Of a stretch of 64,000 nt of DNA, positions 32,704 to 41,751 are shown piece after piece. A model generated the notes under the pieces. It did no database searches and had not been told where the DNA came from. It saw only the letters and a program-made list of their open reading frames with translations. The DNA lies in contig NZ_CP046453.1 of the NCBI RefSeq assembly GCF_009734405.1, forward strand, positions 62,001-126,000, written 5' to 3'. Within the stretch, counting starts at the first letter, position 1. Each line of letters starts with the position of its first letter. The stretch is from Corynebacterium comes (GTDB taxonomy: Bacteria > Actinomycetota > Actinomycetes > Mycobacteriales > Mycobacteriaceae). Both the position numbers and the translations under genes were made by a program.

Positions 32704-32739
32704 GGTTTGCGCCTCCTTCCTTTGTCCGTTCACGACTTC

Positions 32740-33336
32740 TCAGAAGATCAGGGTGAGATTTTCATGGATCTGTTCGGAGTCAATGAGATTGGCCTGCTTG
32801 AGACGGATTTCCCATCCGTGCTCCCCCTCACTGAGCACATGGCCTGTCCACCCGGCGTAGACCTTCGCCACACCTGCTCGAAATTCGTGGACCATGAAGT
32901 TCGAGCGGATGAATCGCAGGGAGTTTTGAGGTTCATCGTGGACTTCGACATTCGAAATGATCCGACGGGTCCGGGACTGGGGGATCTGACTGAAGGCCAA
33001 GCCCGTTCGGAGCCAGTAGACCCGGTCCGTCAGGCGACGACAGTCATCAAAAGCATGGGAGATCTGGGTCCGGGGATCACCCCCGCCCGGGACCACAGGC
33101 ACCCAGTAGAGGCAGTCAGCAGAGAACAACTCAAGCCATTCGTTGAATCGGGCCTCGTCGATCAACCAGGCTTCCCGGTTGAGGAATGCCTCCGCTTCCC
33201 GGTGGGTTTCGACGTCTGCCCCAGCCCAGTCCTGCCGGAGGACCTGGTTGAAGCGGTCCAGGTCAGCGTAGAATTCCTTGTCCACATGGTAGGACCAGGC
33301 AGAGGTATCCTCGTATTGCTTGAGTTTGTTCACCAT
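32740..33336 (-). CDS. Rieske dioxygenase small (beta) subunit
   Basis: A 198-residue protein of the ring-hydroxylating dioxygenase beta family. REAEAFLNREAWLIDEARFN and the downstream WLELFSADCLYWVPV are the family opening, and RRIISNVEV plus FMVHEFRAG are later conserved strands. It has no cofactor and supports the alpha subunit hexamer. Its ATG overlaps the alpha stop by one base (TAATG), so the subunits are translationally coupled. It corresponds to AtdA4/TdnA2 by position. Confidence 0.9.
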   Translation of the reverse strand: MVNKLKQYEDTSAWSYHVDKEFYADLDRFNQVLRQDWAGADVETHREAEAFLNREAWLIDEARFNEWLELFSADCLYWVPVVPGGGDPRTQISHAFDDCRRLTDRVYWLRTGLAFSQIPQSRTRRIISNVEVHDEPQNSLRFIRSNFMVHEFRAGVAKVYAGWTGHVLSEGEHGWEIRLKQANLIDSEQIHENLTLIF

Positions 33337-34655
33337 TACTTCTCCTCATTCATCAGTCGCAGCCACTCGCTGTAGTAGCTGCGCATATGAAGCTCATCGG
33401 TCACCGCGGACTTGATCACGCCGTTCTCGTTGAGTTCCTGCCAGTTCTCGACATCCAAGCCCCGGTTCATCAGGACCCATTCGGCCTCCGGGACGGCAAG
33501 TCCGCGTTGGACCTCCTCAAAATTGGCCTGATCGTCGGGCTCTCCAAAGGCCGGGAAATCCTCCTGGGTTCGCATTCGCATCGTGTTGATTTCTTCCGGG
33601 ACTCCGCCGATGGTGGTGGCGTTCCAGGTCAACTGGGTCCGGTCCACGGCCAACGGTTCGATGACCTGGATCTGATTTCCGATGAGGAGGAGATTAGGGA
33701 AAATACTGAGATTGATCTGCGCACCAGCGCAGAGGTCAAGCAGCTGGTCAGCATCCTCGGGGTATTTTTCCCGGATCATCTCCTCAAACCATTCCCGACC
33801 GGGTTGTGGGCGCTGGTTTTCCCAGATGGAACCCGGGCCGTCGAAGTTCGGCCGCTGATCCAGGACGCTGTGCCCGTTACCGAGGGAGTACATGGACATC
33901 GGTCCGTCATCGGGGGTTTTGCCGAAGTAGGACATGTCCTTGCTGTCTCCCAGCCGTGAGGCCATCTCCAACAGGGAGCGGTGGGAGAAGGAGGGGTGGT
34001 ACCCGTCGCCGGCATTGTCGTAGGCGAGTTTCCAATTGCCCCGGTATCCCATACGGTGAGCACCGCTTTTAACGATCACCTCACCCTCCGGAGCCCGATC
34101 GATCCAGTAGTCCAGCCAGGGCCTGGCATGACCGAGGTGGTCCTCGAGGGTCGGCGCATCCTCATTGAGCGTGCCGAAGATGAATCCCCGGTAGGTTTCC
34201 ACCCGCTTGACCTTGCCTAGTCCGAGTTCGGACTTGTCAAAATCCGCGTAACCCTGTGGCCAGGGAGCGCCCACCAGCTCGCCGGTGTTCCGGAAGGTCC
34301 AGCCGTGGTAAGGGCACTGGAAACTCTTGGCCACCCCGGACTCTTCCCGGCACAATGTTGCGGCGCGGTGCGAGCACCGGTTGAAAACAGCGTGAAATGC
34401 ACCCTTTCGATCCTTGGTGAGGATAATCGGACGCAACCCCATACGGACCGAAAGGAAGGAGTTCGGCTCCGGAAGCTGAGATTCATGGGCAAGGTATACC
34501 CAGGTCTGGCCGAAGATCTTGATCATTTCTTCCTGAAAGACCCGGTCCTCGGTGTACAGCTCCCGGTGGACCCGGTCCCGGCGAATGTAGTCATCCCACT
34601 GCTTGGGAGACTGTTTTTCCGGCGCCAATTCGGAAAGCTCATGGGGCTTCACCAT
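33336..34655 (-). CDS. Rieske dioxygenase large (alpha) subunit, aniline-dioxygenase-like
   Basis: A 439-residue oxygenase. Rieske ligands are Cys94, His96, Cys114 and His117 (CSHR ... CPYHGW). The mononuclear iron site lies in AYDNAGDGYHPSFSH with the bridging Asp217 and His220 and His225. ATG 34655 was preferred to the TTG at 34691; AAGGA stands ten bases before it. It would dihydroxylate the ring of a glutamylated aromatic amine, which then collapses to catechol with release of the amine. Dioxygenases for biphenyl or benzoate have the same fold, so the aniline assignment depends on the neighbouring synthetase and amidotransferase. Confidence 0.88.
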   Translation of the reverse strand: MVKPHELSELAPEKQSPKQWDDYIRRDRVHRELYTEDRVFQEEMIKIFGQTWVYLAHESQLPEPNSFLSVRMGLRPIILTKDRKGAFHAVFNRCSHRAATLCREESGVAKSFQCPYHGWTFRNTGELVGAPWPQGYADFDKSELGLGKVKRVETYRGFIFGTLNEDAPTLEDHLGHARPWLDYWIDRAPEGEVIVKSGAHRMGYRGNWKLAYDNAGDGYHPSFSHRSLLEMASRLGDSKDMSYFGKTPDDGPMSMYSLGNGHSVLDQRPNFDGPGSIWENQRPQPGREWFEEMIREKYPEDADQLLDLCAGAQINLSIFPNLLLIGNQIQVIEPLAVDRTQLTWNATTIGGVPEEINTMRMRTQEDFPAFGEPDDQANFEEVQRGLAVPEAEWVLMNRGLDVENWQELNENGVIKSAVTDELHMRSYYSEWLRLMNEEK

Positions 34656-36000
<1,345 letters not shown>

Positions 36001-36177
36001 CCTTTAACAGCACGAAACCCGCGACAGGCCGGCGTTGTCTGTAGTGTGCTCCGTCCGCTGAGGAGCATCCTCCCTTGCCCACGGCGCCCACGAGTACGAC
36101 CGGCCGAGCCGGATCCTTGTGGGCATGGCACGTGGGAGGGGCTCGATCCGACTCCACGCTGGAGTTCCTCAGCTGTA
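36001..36177. other. Non-coding stretch after catA
   Basis: Between the catA stop and its terminator lie about 180 GC-rich bases. Frames on the minus strand (for example a GAVGKGGCSSADGAHYRQ stretch) look faintly protein-like but match no family I know and lack a start and ribosome site. It could be a leader, an RNA, or a decayed gene. Confidence 0.3.
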
Positions 36178-36211
36178 CTCAACCCCAGCCCGTATATGGG
36201 CTGGGGTTGAG
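36178..36211 (+). terminator. Intrinsic terminator downstream of catA
   Basis: CTCAACCCCAGCCC (36178-36191) and GGGCTGGGGTTGAG (36198-36211) form a perfect 14-bp stem around GTATAT, followed by GTTCTT. It lies 177 bp after the catA stop. Confidence 0.8.
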
Positions 36212-36479
36212 GTTCTTGCCGAAGTTAAGCGGCTCTTCATGATTGAGAGTGCACAGCTAACCACAGGGGGGCCTTCACACCTATGAATACTCAGCCTGAC
36301 AGGTCGCAAGAGGAGAGTTGCAGGGGAAGATCACGCACTCTCTATCGTGAAGAGTTACTAAAGGGGCTTGAAACTGCAAAAACCCCCCGACCAACAACCA
36401 CGGGGGAGTCTCCTGATGAATACTTCACCGACAAAGACCTTCTAGCCATGGAGCACCCCGTGGCACGCCGCGAGATCAC

Positions 36480-37040
36480 CTAGGGCGTGTCTCCTAAAGC
36501 TCTGAGCCAGGTGAGCACAGCACAGAGCACGACGGCTCCACGATAAACCACGGCGAGTTTGTCATAGCGGGTGGCCAGGCCCCGCCACTGCTTGGCCAGG
36601 GCAAACGCCCGCTCGACAACATTGCGGCCCTTGTAGGCATGAGGGTCAAAGGCGGGCGGGCGCCCACCTTTGCTGCCTCTACGTTTACGGGCCGCGATAC
36701 TGTCACGCTTTTCAGGAATGACCGCCACGATCCCCCGCTTACGCAGGTCACGCCGAATCACCGTCGTCGCGTAGCCACGGTCAGCCAGGACCGCATCCGG
36801 ACGCGACCGCGCCCGCCCGGGACCCATGCGCGGGACGTGGATGTCGTCGAGCACAGCCTGAAGCATCGCACCGTCGTTGCGCTGCCCGCCGGTGACCACC
36901 ACAGACAGGGGACGGCCGTGTCCGTCGACGCCGGCGTGAATCTTGCTCGACAGCCCACCGCGCGACCGGCCAATTCCATGACCTGCTGGTTCAGTCAACG
37001 CCAGCGGCAGATTCTTGTGATTCGATCGAGCCCCCTGTGT
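36480..37040 (-). CDS. IS5-family transposase, second frame (C-terminal catalytic part)
   Basis: This frame is open from 37133, with real homology starting near 37040, and holds GIGRSRGGLSSKIHAGVDG, the second catalytic Asp in VLADRGYAT, and the Glu in VVERAFALAKQWRGLATRYD. Together with the first frame the DDE triad is complete. It ends with RALGDTP and a TAG at 36480-36482 that lies just outside the inverted repeat, so the flanking target CTA provides the stop codon. It is presumably made as a frameshift fusion with the first frame. Confidence 0.85.
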   Translation of the reverse strand, partial: TQGARSNHKNLPLALTEPAGHGIGRSRGGLSSKIHAGVDGHGRPLSVVVTGGQRNDGAMLQAVLDDIHVPRMGPGRARSRPDAVLADRGYATTVIRRDLRKRGIVAVIPEKRDSIAARKRRGSKGGRPPAFDPHAYKGRNVVERAFALAKQWRGLATRYDKLAVVYRGAVVLCAVLTWLRALGDTP

Positions 37041-37456
37041 CCTGCTCGGGCCGGGTCGTGTTCGTCGCGTGCTGGTGGGCACGGGTGATCGAGGCGTCGA
37101 CGGAGACGTTCCAGTCGATCTTTCCTTCCGCATCGGCCACCGTCAGCAGGTAGGTCAGGACGGCATCCCACGTGCCGTCGGCGCAGTAGCGGCGGTGCCG
37201 TTTCCAGACGGTCTGCCAGGGGCCGTATTCATCGCGGGGCAGGTCCCGCCACGGGATTCCGGTGCGGTAGCGGTAGATGATGCCCTCAACGACCAGCCGA
37301 CTGTTGTGAAAGGGACGACCCCGCTGCCCATCACTGCTGGGCAGAAGGCGCTCAACCGTCTCCCACTGGTGGTCGGTCAGGACGCGAAACCGACTTTTGG
37401 TGTCACTCACCGATCCAGTATCGCCCCACCGACCAACCTATTTAGGAGACACGCCC
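36483..37456 (-). mobile_element. IS5-family insertion sequence (IS427-like), about 974 bp
   Basis: Terminal inverted repeats of 16 bp, GGGCGTGTCTCCTAAA at 36483-36498 and its complement at 37441-37456, bound two overlapping transposase frames on the minus strand. The flanks read CTA on the left and TAG on the right, consistent with insertion at a CTAG or TA target, as in the IS427 group. It sits within the lsr2-like gene. The ends and both frames look intact, so the copy may still be active. Confidence 0.9.
36991..37410 (-). CDS. IS5-family transposase, first frame (N-terminal part)
   Basis: A 139-residue frame carrying the IS5-type N-terminal region: TDHQWETVERLLP, then RGRPFHNSRLVVEGIIYRYR, GIPWRDLP and the first catalytic Asp in VSVDASITRAHQHA. 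Beyond about residue 125 the frame leaves the family pattern, which continues in the other frame, so a programmed ribosomal frameshift is needed to make the complete enzyme. The shift zone is near 37020-37045, where the family resemblance passes from GSIESQ to the ARSNHKNLP line in the other frame. Confidence 0.87.
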   Translation of the reverse strand: MSDTKSRFRVLTDHQWETVERLLPSSDGQRGRPFHNSRLVVEGIIYRYRTGIPWRDLPRDEYGPWQTVWKRHRRYCADGTWDAVLTYLLTVADAEGKIDWNVSVDASITRAHQHATNTTRPEQDTGGSIESQESAAGVD

Positions 37457-37861
37457 TAGTACTTTGACGACATCGACGGCACGCCTCTGACCGATGACCA
37501 GGTGAACACCGTCCGATTCAGCGTCGACGGCTCCAACTACGTCATTGACCTCTCCGAGGACAACGCCACCCGATTCCTCGAACTGCTCGCGCCCTACGTC
37601 GAGGTGGCCCAGCCCGCCCCGGTGGCACACAAATCCCGCACCCGCGCTACGGGTGGGGCGAAGCGATCGAACTCCCGCCGGATCCATCAGTGTGCGCAGG
37701 CGCAGAACCTCACGGTGTCTGATCGGGGCACTATCCCCAAGCACATCGTCGAGGCCTACAACCAGGCGCACGGCTCGTAGTGGTTTAAGCGTCGTTCCTG
37801 CGTTGTCAGGGTGCTGGTGTCCTGACCTTGAGAACCTCGCCTCTGACCTGGGGATGAGAAA

Positions 37862-37889
37862 AACCGCCGCACCCGACGGTGTGGCGGTT
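37862..37889 (-). terminator. Intrinsic terminator of the cold-shock gene
   Basis: AACCGCCGCACC (37862-37873) and GGTGTGGCGGTT (37878-37889) form a 12-bp stem with one G-T pair and loop CGAC. On the minus strand it is followed by TTTTTCTC. It is 23 bp after the csp stop. Confidence 0.85.
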
Positions 37890-37912
37890 CATCAGTGAAG
37901 AGCGGCAGTGGT

Positions 37913-38116
37913 TTAGAGCGGGCGAACCTGCTGGGCCTGCGGGCCCTTGGCGCCCTCGCCGACCTCGAACTCAACCTGCTGGCCCTCTTCAAGGTTGCGG
38001 AAACCGCCGCCCTGAATCTCGGAGTAGTGGACGAAAAGATCAGCGGATCCATCAGACGGGGCGATGAAACCGAAGCCCTTTTCGCCGTTGAACCATTTCA
38101 CAGTTCCCTGTGCCAT
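37913..38116 (-). CDS. cspA: Cold-shock protein, CspA family
   Basis: A 67-residue single cold-shock domain protein. The RNA-binding motifs RNP1 (KGFGFIAP) and RNP2 (DLFVHYSEI) are both present, with the usual [10 protein letters not shown] opening and a QAQQVRPL end. It binds single-stranded RNA or DNA and acts as an RNA chaperone. ATG 38116 has AAAGGTAATAG upstream. A long leader typical of cold-shock mRNAs may lie in 38117-38428. It is the only obviously core-type gene between the broken lsr2 and the resolvase remnant. Confidence 0.93.
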   Translation of the reverse strand: MAQGTVKWFNGEKGFGFIAPSDGSADLFVHYSEIQGGGFRNLEEGQQVEFEVGEGAKGPQAQQVRPL

Positions 38117-38428
38117 ATCTATTACCTTTTCTTTGATGAGGTGATGCTACGTTCGCCGGCATGATTCGCTGACGGACGGGTCGGTGGAACTCCTCGTCGA
38201 CCATCAACCTGCGGCAGTGACTGCATGATTGAGGAATACCAGGCGCTCGCGTGTGGGTCTCGTGCGAGTGCCTCGACACTGCGCACAGAAACCGCGACCA
38301 ATAACGAGTGTGCCATGGATCACGGCCCGGCGTAGCGGCATTGTCGGAAATCACCTGGCTGTGGCTCGCAGCGTCGGGGAGCGGCTTTCCCGCAGCTCCA
38401 CATGGCCGTGGCTACCCGGGACGGCCGG
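38117..38428. other. Leader/promoter region of the cold-shock gene
   Basis: Roughly 310 bp with no supported gene. The part next to cspA is expected to hold its promoter and a structured 5' leader. The rest touches the end of the truncated resolvase. I see no clear repeat or RNA gene. Confidence 0.4.
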
Positions 38429-38797
38429 TTATGCGGTCGTGGTGGAGGTGTGCTTCCGTGTCGGCAGGGCCCCGGCTTCTCCGCTCAGCGCCCGGTAGAG
38501 GGTCGTGCGGCTCACGCCCAGGACTTCACCGATCTGGGCGACGGTCATGTCCTTTTGTTCGTAGAGCTTCTGGGCGGTGCGCAGCTTGTCTCCGCTCAGG
38601 AGTGGTGGCCTGCCTCGGACCCGGCCGCGGGCACGCGTGGCCTCAAGGCCGGCGTTAGTGCGTTCGCGGATGAGGTCACGTTCGAACTCTGCCAGTGAGG
38701 CGAAGATATGGAACACCAACCGCCCGCCGGAGGAGGAGGTGTCGATGTTTTCCTGCAAGCTGCGAAACTCCACCCCCCGGTCCTGGAGCGTGGCGAG
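38429..38797 (-). pseudogene. Truncated serine resolvase/invertase (C-terminal part)
   Basis: The frame reads LATLQDRG, then VEFRSLQENIDTSSSGGRL, FHIFASLAEFERDLIRERT, RGRVRGRPPLLS and a C-terminal helix-turn-helix (TVAQIGEVLGVSRTTLYRAL), the typical second half of a Hin/Tn3-type serine recombinase. The N-terminal catalytic part with the active serine is missing: homology stops at about 38797, where the sequence switches to an IS1380-like transposase fragment. A GTG at 38773 could start a 114-residue DNA-binding remnant, but it cannot recombine DNA. Confidence 0.83.
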
Positions 38798-39075
38798 TCT
38801 GAGAGCACCTGGTCGATCAGCCCGGTGGCAACCAGCGGATCCAGGAGATTCAAGTCGTTCGCGTCATCCCCGCCCAAAGCCAGTGCGAATGCGAGGGTGG
38901 TCATGGTGTTGCCGGTGGTGTGAACCAGGTTCGGGTTCTGCCCGTCCCTAAGCTCCACGTCGACCGCAGTGGCCACACCGACCGAGTTGGCGGTGGTGGC
39001 TACGAGCATGAGCCCGGCGTTCGACCACAGCTGGGAAGGTGCGGGGGTACCGACCTGGAAAATGGTGGTCGTCAC
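38798..39075 (-). pseudogene. IS1380-like transposase fragment (N-terminal)
   Basis: From ATG 39075 the minus strand reads a transposase-like N terminus: SNAGLMLVATTANSVGVATA, then ALALGGDDANDLNLLDPL, comparable to the GGDxxAD region of IS1380-type transposases, and stops resembling the family after LIDQVLSD at about 38800. It is fused out of context to the resolvase piece, so the frame that continues to 38596 is not a real protein. It marks an old recombination junction. Confidence 0.6.
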
Positions 39076-39162
39076 CCTGAAGGTGATTCTTTCGACCTAG
39101 TCAAGGATCGCTTTCTCTGTTTCTTCGGCTGGTGTCCGTCTACTTTCCGTGAAAAACCCGGG

Positions 39163-39678
39163 CTAGTTGTCAGGATCAAGGTGCTGCTCGTCCAGGTGGA
39201 GGGTGATTCCCACGAGGGAGGAGAGGTAGCTCTGGTGACGCAGGCCCATCACCAGGCTCTGTGCCTGACTGGTCAGGCCTGATTCGAGTCGGATGTGGGG
39301 GGAGGACTGCGCGAAGTGGCGCACGGTGTTGGCGAAGTGGGTTTCGGCGTAGGGCTTGCCGGACATCTCGAAGGCCTGGCGTATCCCTTCGGCGTAGGTC
39401 TGGAGACCGGCCGGGTTGACCATCCAGGCATCAACATCGTCGGAGTGCTGGTGAATCCAGTCGAGGATCTCGCCATCATGGTTGGACACCAGAGAGATGA
39501 TCTTCACCCCTAGCTTTTCTCCCCAACTTCTGTTCTTGGCGTCGAGTTCGTCCCAGGTGATGGACCCGTACTTGGTGGGGTCGCGTTTGCCCAGCTGGGA
39601 CATGTTCGGGCCGTCGATGATGCCGATGGTCCATTCCCGGTCGGTGAGGCGGAGGTCTGTTGCTGTCCAGGTGCGCAT
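39163..39678 (-). CDS. Type II dehydroquinase-like protein (AroQ fold), second paralogue
   Basis: A 171-residue protein of the type II 3-dehydroquinate dehydratase family. It keeps the GIIDGPNMSQLGKRDPTKYG loop, so the equivalents of the catalytic Arg (Arg32) and Tyr (Tyr37) are present, SNHDGEILDWIHQ, MVNPAGLQTYAEGIRQA, and the catalytic-His strand YAETHFANTVRHFA. The C-terminal half is divergent. True AroQ is a dodecamer that dehydrates 3-dehydroquinate. Here it is the last of five catabolic genes, 2 bp behind a paralogue, so a related dehydration or hydration in a catabolic route is likelier than shikimate biosynthesis. Confidence 0.8.
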   Translation of the reverse strand: MRTWTATDLRLTDREWTIGIIDGPNMSQLGKRDPTKYGSITWDELDAKNRSWGEKLGVKIISLVSNHDGEILDWIHQHSDDVDAWMVNPAGLQTYAEGIRQAFEMSGKPYAETHFANTVRHFAQSSPHIRLESGLTSQAQSLVMGLRHQSYLSSLVGITLHLDEQHLDPDN

Positions 39679-39680
39679 TT

Positions 39681-40196
39681 TCAGGCCTCTTTCTTCTCCG
39701 CTGCGGCTCGCTCGTCGAGCAGGTCGACCAGACCGATGAGTGCTGCGGTGTAGGAGTGCTGTCCGAAGCCGGAGACGACGCCGGTGGCTGAGGCGGTGAT
39801 CTTCGATTCGAGGCGGATGTGTGGGGAGACCCGGGCGAAGTGCTTGACGGTGTTGAAGAAGTGCACCTCGACGTAAGGCTTAACGGTTTCCTCCAGGGCG
39901 TGGCGCAGGCCCTCGCTGTAGGAGGTGAGACTGCCGGGGTTGACGACGATGCCGTCAACGTCGCGGGCATGGGTGTGGAGCCACTCGAGGAGTTTGCCTT
40001 CGTAGTTGGAGGCGTAGTGGATGATCCTGATGCCCAGGAGGTCGGCGACCTTGTTGACCAGCTGATCGAGTTCCTCCCAGTCGTGCAGGGTGTGGTCACG
40101 GTGGCCCCGCTCGTGGCCGATGTTGGCGATGTTGGGACCGTCAAGGACAGCGATCGTCCATTCGTAATTCTCAGCGGTTGTACCTAGACGGGTCAT
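39681..40196 (-). CDS. Type II dehydroquinase-like protein (AroQ fold), first paralogue, altered active site
   Basis: A 171-residue AroQ-fold protein, paralogous to the next gene. It has the AVLDGPNIANIG strand, SNYEGKLLEWLHTH, VNPGSLTSYSEGLRHAL, and VEVHFFNTVKHFARVSPHIR, so the catalytic His strand is kept. The flexible loop that normally carries the catalytic Arg and Tyr reads GHERGHRDHTLHD, with no Tyr. It therefore should not be a standard dehydroquinase. ATG 40196 with GGAG nine bases upstream was preferred over ATG 40211. Two adjacent unequal paralogues suggest a hetero-oligomer or two successive steps on related substrates. Confidence 0.8.
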   Translation of the reverse strand: MTRLGTTAENYEWTIAVLDGPNIANIGHERGHRDHTLHDWEELDQLVNKVADLLGIRIIHYASNYEGKLLEWLHTHARDVDGIVVNPGSLTSYSEGLRHALEETVKPYVEVHFFNTVKHFARVSPHIRLESKITASATGVVSGFGQHSYTAALIGLVDLLDERAAAEKKEA

Positions 40197-40238
40197 ATTC
40201 TTTCTCTCCATTTTCTCGGGGTGAGGGCTGGCTTCTGA

Positions 40239-41243
40239 TTACAGGATTGCCAGGACATTAGCGGGGCTGCCGACTCCACCAGTGAGATTCAGCGGTTCAG
40301 CGGTGATGAAAACATCATGACGCCTCAGCTCCCTACAAGCGTCAGCTAACTCATCTAGATCCCATAGTTCACCGATGGTCAGGCCGAGAAGCGGAATGAG
40401 GATGCGATGCAACATGCCGGTGTGGGAGCTGGCCTCAAGCAAGCCTGATTTCTCGGCTTCGGTCTCAATGTCTGTCTCGCCGACCGGCCACGCCTCCAGT
40501 GCGATGTTGTCCGCGGCGACCACCGAAAAGTGGTGGTCCCAGAGCCAGGCCGCCATCTCTTCGGTGGCGGCGAGGCCACCACTGCGGACCTGCTCCTCCG
40601 CTTCTTTCCCCCGGCTGCGGACGTGCGTCAACCAACCGGTGCGGAGCAGGAGGATATCCCCGTCGTGAAAGACGGCATTCTGCCATTCGGCAGCCCGCTC
40701 CAGGTCCTGGACTGAGAGAGCCTCGCCGGCGTCATGGTCAATGGGCTTGCCGTGGTGTTCGCGGTAGGCGGCGACGTCGAGAAGCACGCCCCGTCCAACG
40801 ATCCCGGTCTGCGCCACGTGCTGAATGCCGAGTGTCGGTGTCTCTGCGGTGATCTCACTGCCTGGACGTCCGCCGTAGAAGCCCCGATCCGGGTGCCCAA
40901 AATGTCGGAGTCCGTCCACCTGGGTCGACGCCTGGAGATAGAGGTTATCCAAGGAGTCGTCGCGGTGAAACTCATTGAGTCCGAAGATCTTGTGTTCAGG
41001 GTTCGCACGATGAGCGATCAGTGGGGGGTCGAAGGCGTTGAGCGCGAGGTTGAGCGAGAAACGGCGGCCCTCCCGGATGCTTGAGGCGGCCTGCCGGACG
41101 CGTTCCTCGGTGAGGAGATTGAGGGTTCCGAGCTCATCGTCATCACCAAAAACCCCCCAGGCCGTGCCGGACACCGGCCCGGGCCGCTGCTTCAACTCGG
41201 CATAAGTAGGCAGTTTCCCCGGGCGGGTGGTGGTTGGCGGCAC
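40239..41243 (-). CDS. Cyclase-family protein (kynurenine formamidase-like metal hydrolase)
   Basis: A 334-residue protein of the cyclase family (PF04199), whose members are metal-dependent amide/lactone hydrolases such as bacterial kynurenine formamidase and isatin hydrolase. The family metal motif appears as QASTQVDGLRHFGHPDRG, in which the usual HxGTHxDxxxH has Gln-Ala-Ser-Thr in place of the first His part but keeps the Asp and later His. ILLLRTGWL and VVAADNIALEAWP are conserved later. The larger size, about 330 residues, fits the branch found in aromatic and lactone catabolism. It starts 2 bp after the VOC gene. It may open a ring lactone or amide. Confidence 0.78.
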   Translation of the reverse strand: MPPTTTRPGKLPTYAELKQRPGPVSGTAWGVFGDDDELGTLNLLTEERVRQAASSIREGRRFSLNLALNAFDPPLIAHRANPEHKIFGLNEFHRDDSLDNLYLQASTQVDGLRHFGHPDRGFYGGRPGSEITAETPTLGIQHVAQTGIVGRGVLLDVAAYREHHGKPIDHDAGEALSVQDLERAAEWQNAVFHDGDILLLRTGWLTHVRSRGKEAEEQVRSGGLAATEEMAAWLWDHHFSVVAADNIALEAWPVGETDIETEAEKSGLLEASSHTGMLHRILIPLLGLTIGELWDLDELADACRELRRHDVFITAEPLNLTGGVGSPANVLAIL

Positions 41244-41245
41244 GA

Positions 41246-41707
41246 CTACTCCTGAGACTCCGAGGCGTCGCCGACGAGCTGGTGGATCTCAATGTAGTTG
41301 CCGGCCGGGTCGGTCAGGAAGATCTGATGCCAACCCTCGACCGACCAGACACCCCAGTCATCAAATGGGATGTTGGCCTCGGTGAGCTGCTGTTTGATGG
41401 CCTCAATATCGTCGGTACGAAACGCGAAGTGACCGGCAATGAGCGGGTTGACGGAGTGACCTTCCTGGGCAGCCAGGTAGGGCTGGCGCTGGGTGGCGTG
41501 AATCTGGAGCTCATCGCCGTCACCGGCGTCGAAGAACTTGGCGGAGTTGTCCCAGGCCTCGTTGCCGTCGTCGGTTCCCGCAGCAGAGGTAGCGATCATC
41601 TGGGGGGAGGGCAAGAGATCAAGACCGAGGGCGTTTTTGTAGAAGTCGACGAGGGTGGGCATGTGGTCGCTGGTGACATTGACGTGATGGAGGCGCAGGT
41701 AGGCCAT
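41246..41707 (-). CDS. VOC-family (glyoxalase/dioxygenase fold) protein
   Basis: A 153-residue single-chain VOC protein: LRLHHVNVTSDHMPTLVDFY at the start, a central AGHFAFRTDDIEAIKQQL, and FLTDPAGNYIEIHQLV at the end. His7 or His8, the central His and Glu near the C terminus could make a metal site after dimerisation. It might be a lyase, epimerase or extradiol-type enzyme; the family does not settle it. It lies between the cycloisomerase-like and cyclase genes in a five-gene operon, with gaps of 44 and 2 bp. Confidence 0.8.
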   Translation of the reverse strand: MAYLRLHHVNVTSDHMPTLVDFYKNALGLDLLPSPQMIATSAAGTDDGNEAWDNSAKFFDAGDGDELQIHATQRQPYLAAQEGHSVNPLIAGHFAFRTDDIEAIKQQLTEANIPFDDWGVWSVEGWHQIFLTDPAGNYIEIHQLVGDASESQE

Positions 41708-41751
41708 GGTATTTCCTTCGGTGGTGGTTGGTAGGGGAAGGGGGGAGCGAG

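Larger units (their letters stand above)
36460..37780 (+). pseudogene. lsr2: lsr2-like xenogeneic silencer gene split by an insertion sequence
   Basis: The gene begins with GTG at 36460 (GGAG six bases upstream) and reads VARREIT, is interrupted at 36483 by the IS element, and resumes at about 37460 with YFDDIDGTPLTDDQVNTVRF, continuing to the stop at 37780. The downstream part has the Lsr2 oligomerisation strands (YVIDLSEDNATRFLELLAPY) and a C-terminal DNA-binding end with SDRGTIPKHIVEAYN, where Lsr2 has an RGR minor-groove motif. Intact length would be about 115 residues. Lsr2/CgpS proteins bind AT-rich foreign DNA and silence it. Translation could restart at GTG 37502, but that product would lack the first dimerisation strand. 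Removing the IS leaves an in-frame TAG at codon 8, so the insertion was not a simple clean event. Confidence 0.82.

Noticed and set aside
36283..36459. 66-residue frame before the broken lsr2 (starting MNTQPDRSQ)
   Set aside because: Its last seven residues are the real lsr2 start read through; the rest has no family resemblance and no clear ribosome site. More likely the lsr2 leader.
38596..39075. 159-residue frame as a single protein
   Set aside because: Only the first 90 or so residues resemble a transposase. The rest is the resolvase region read in a wrong frame.
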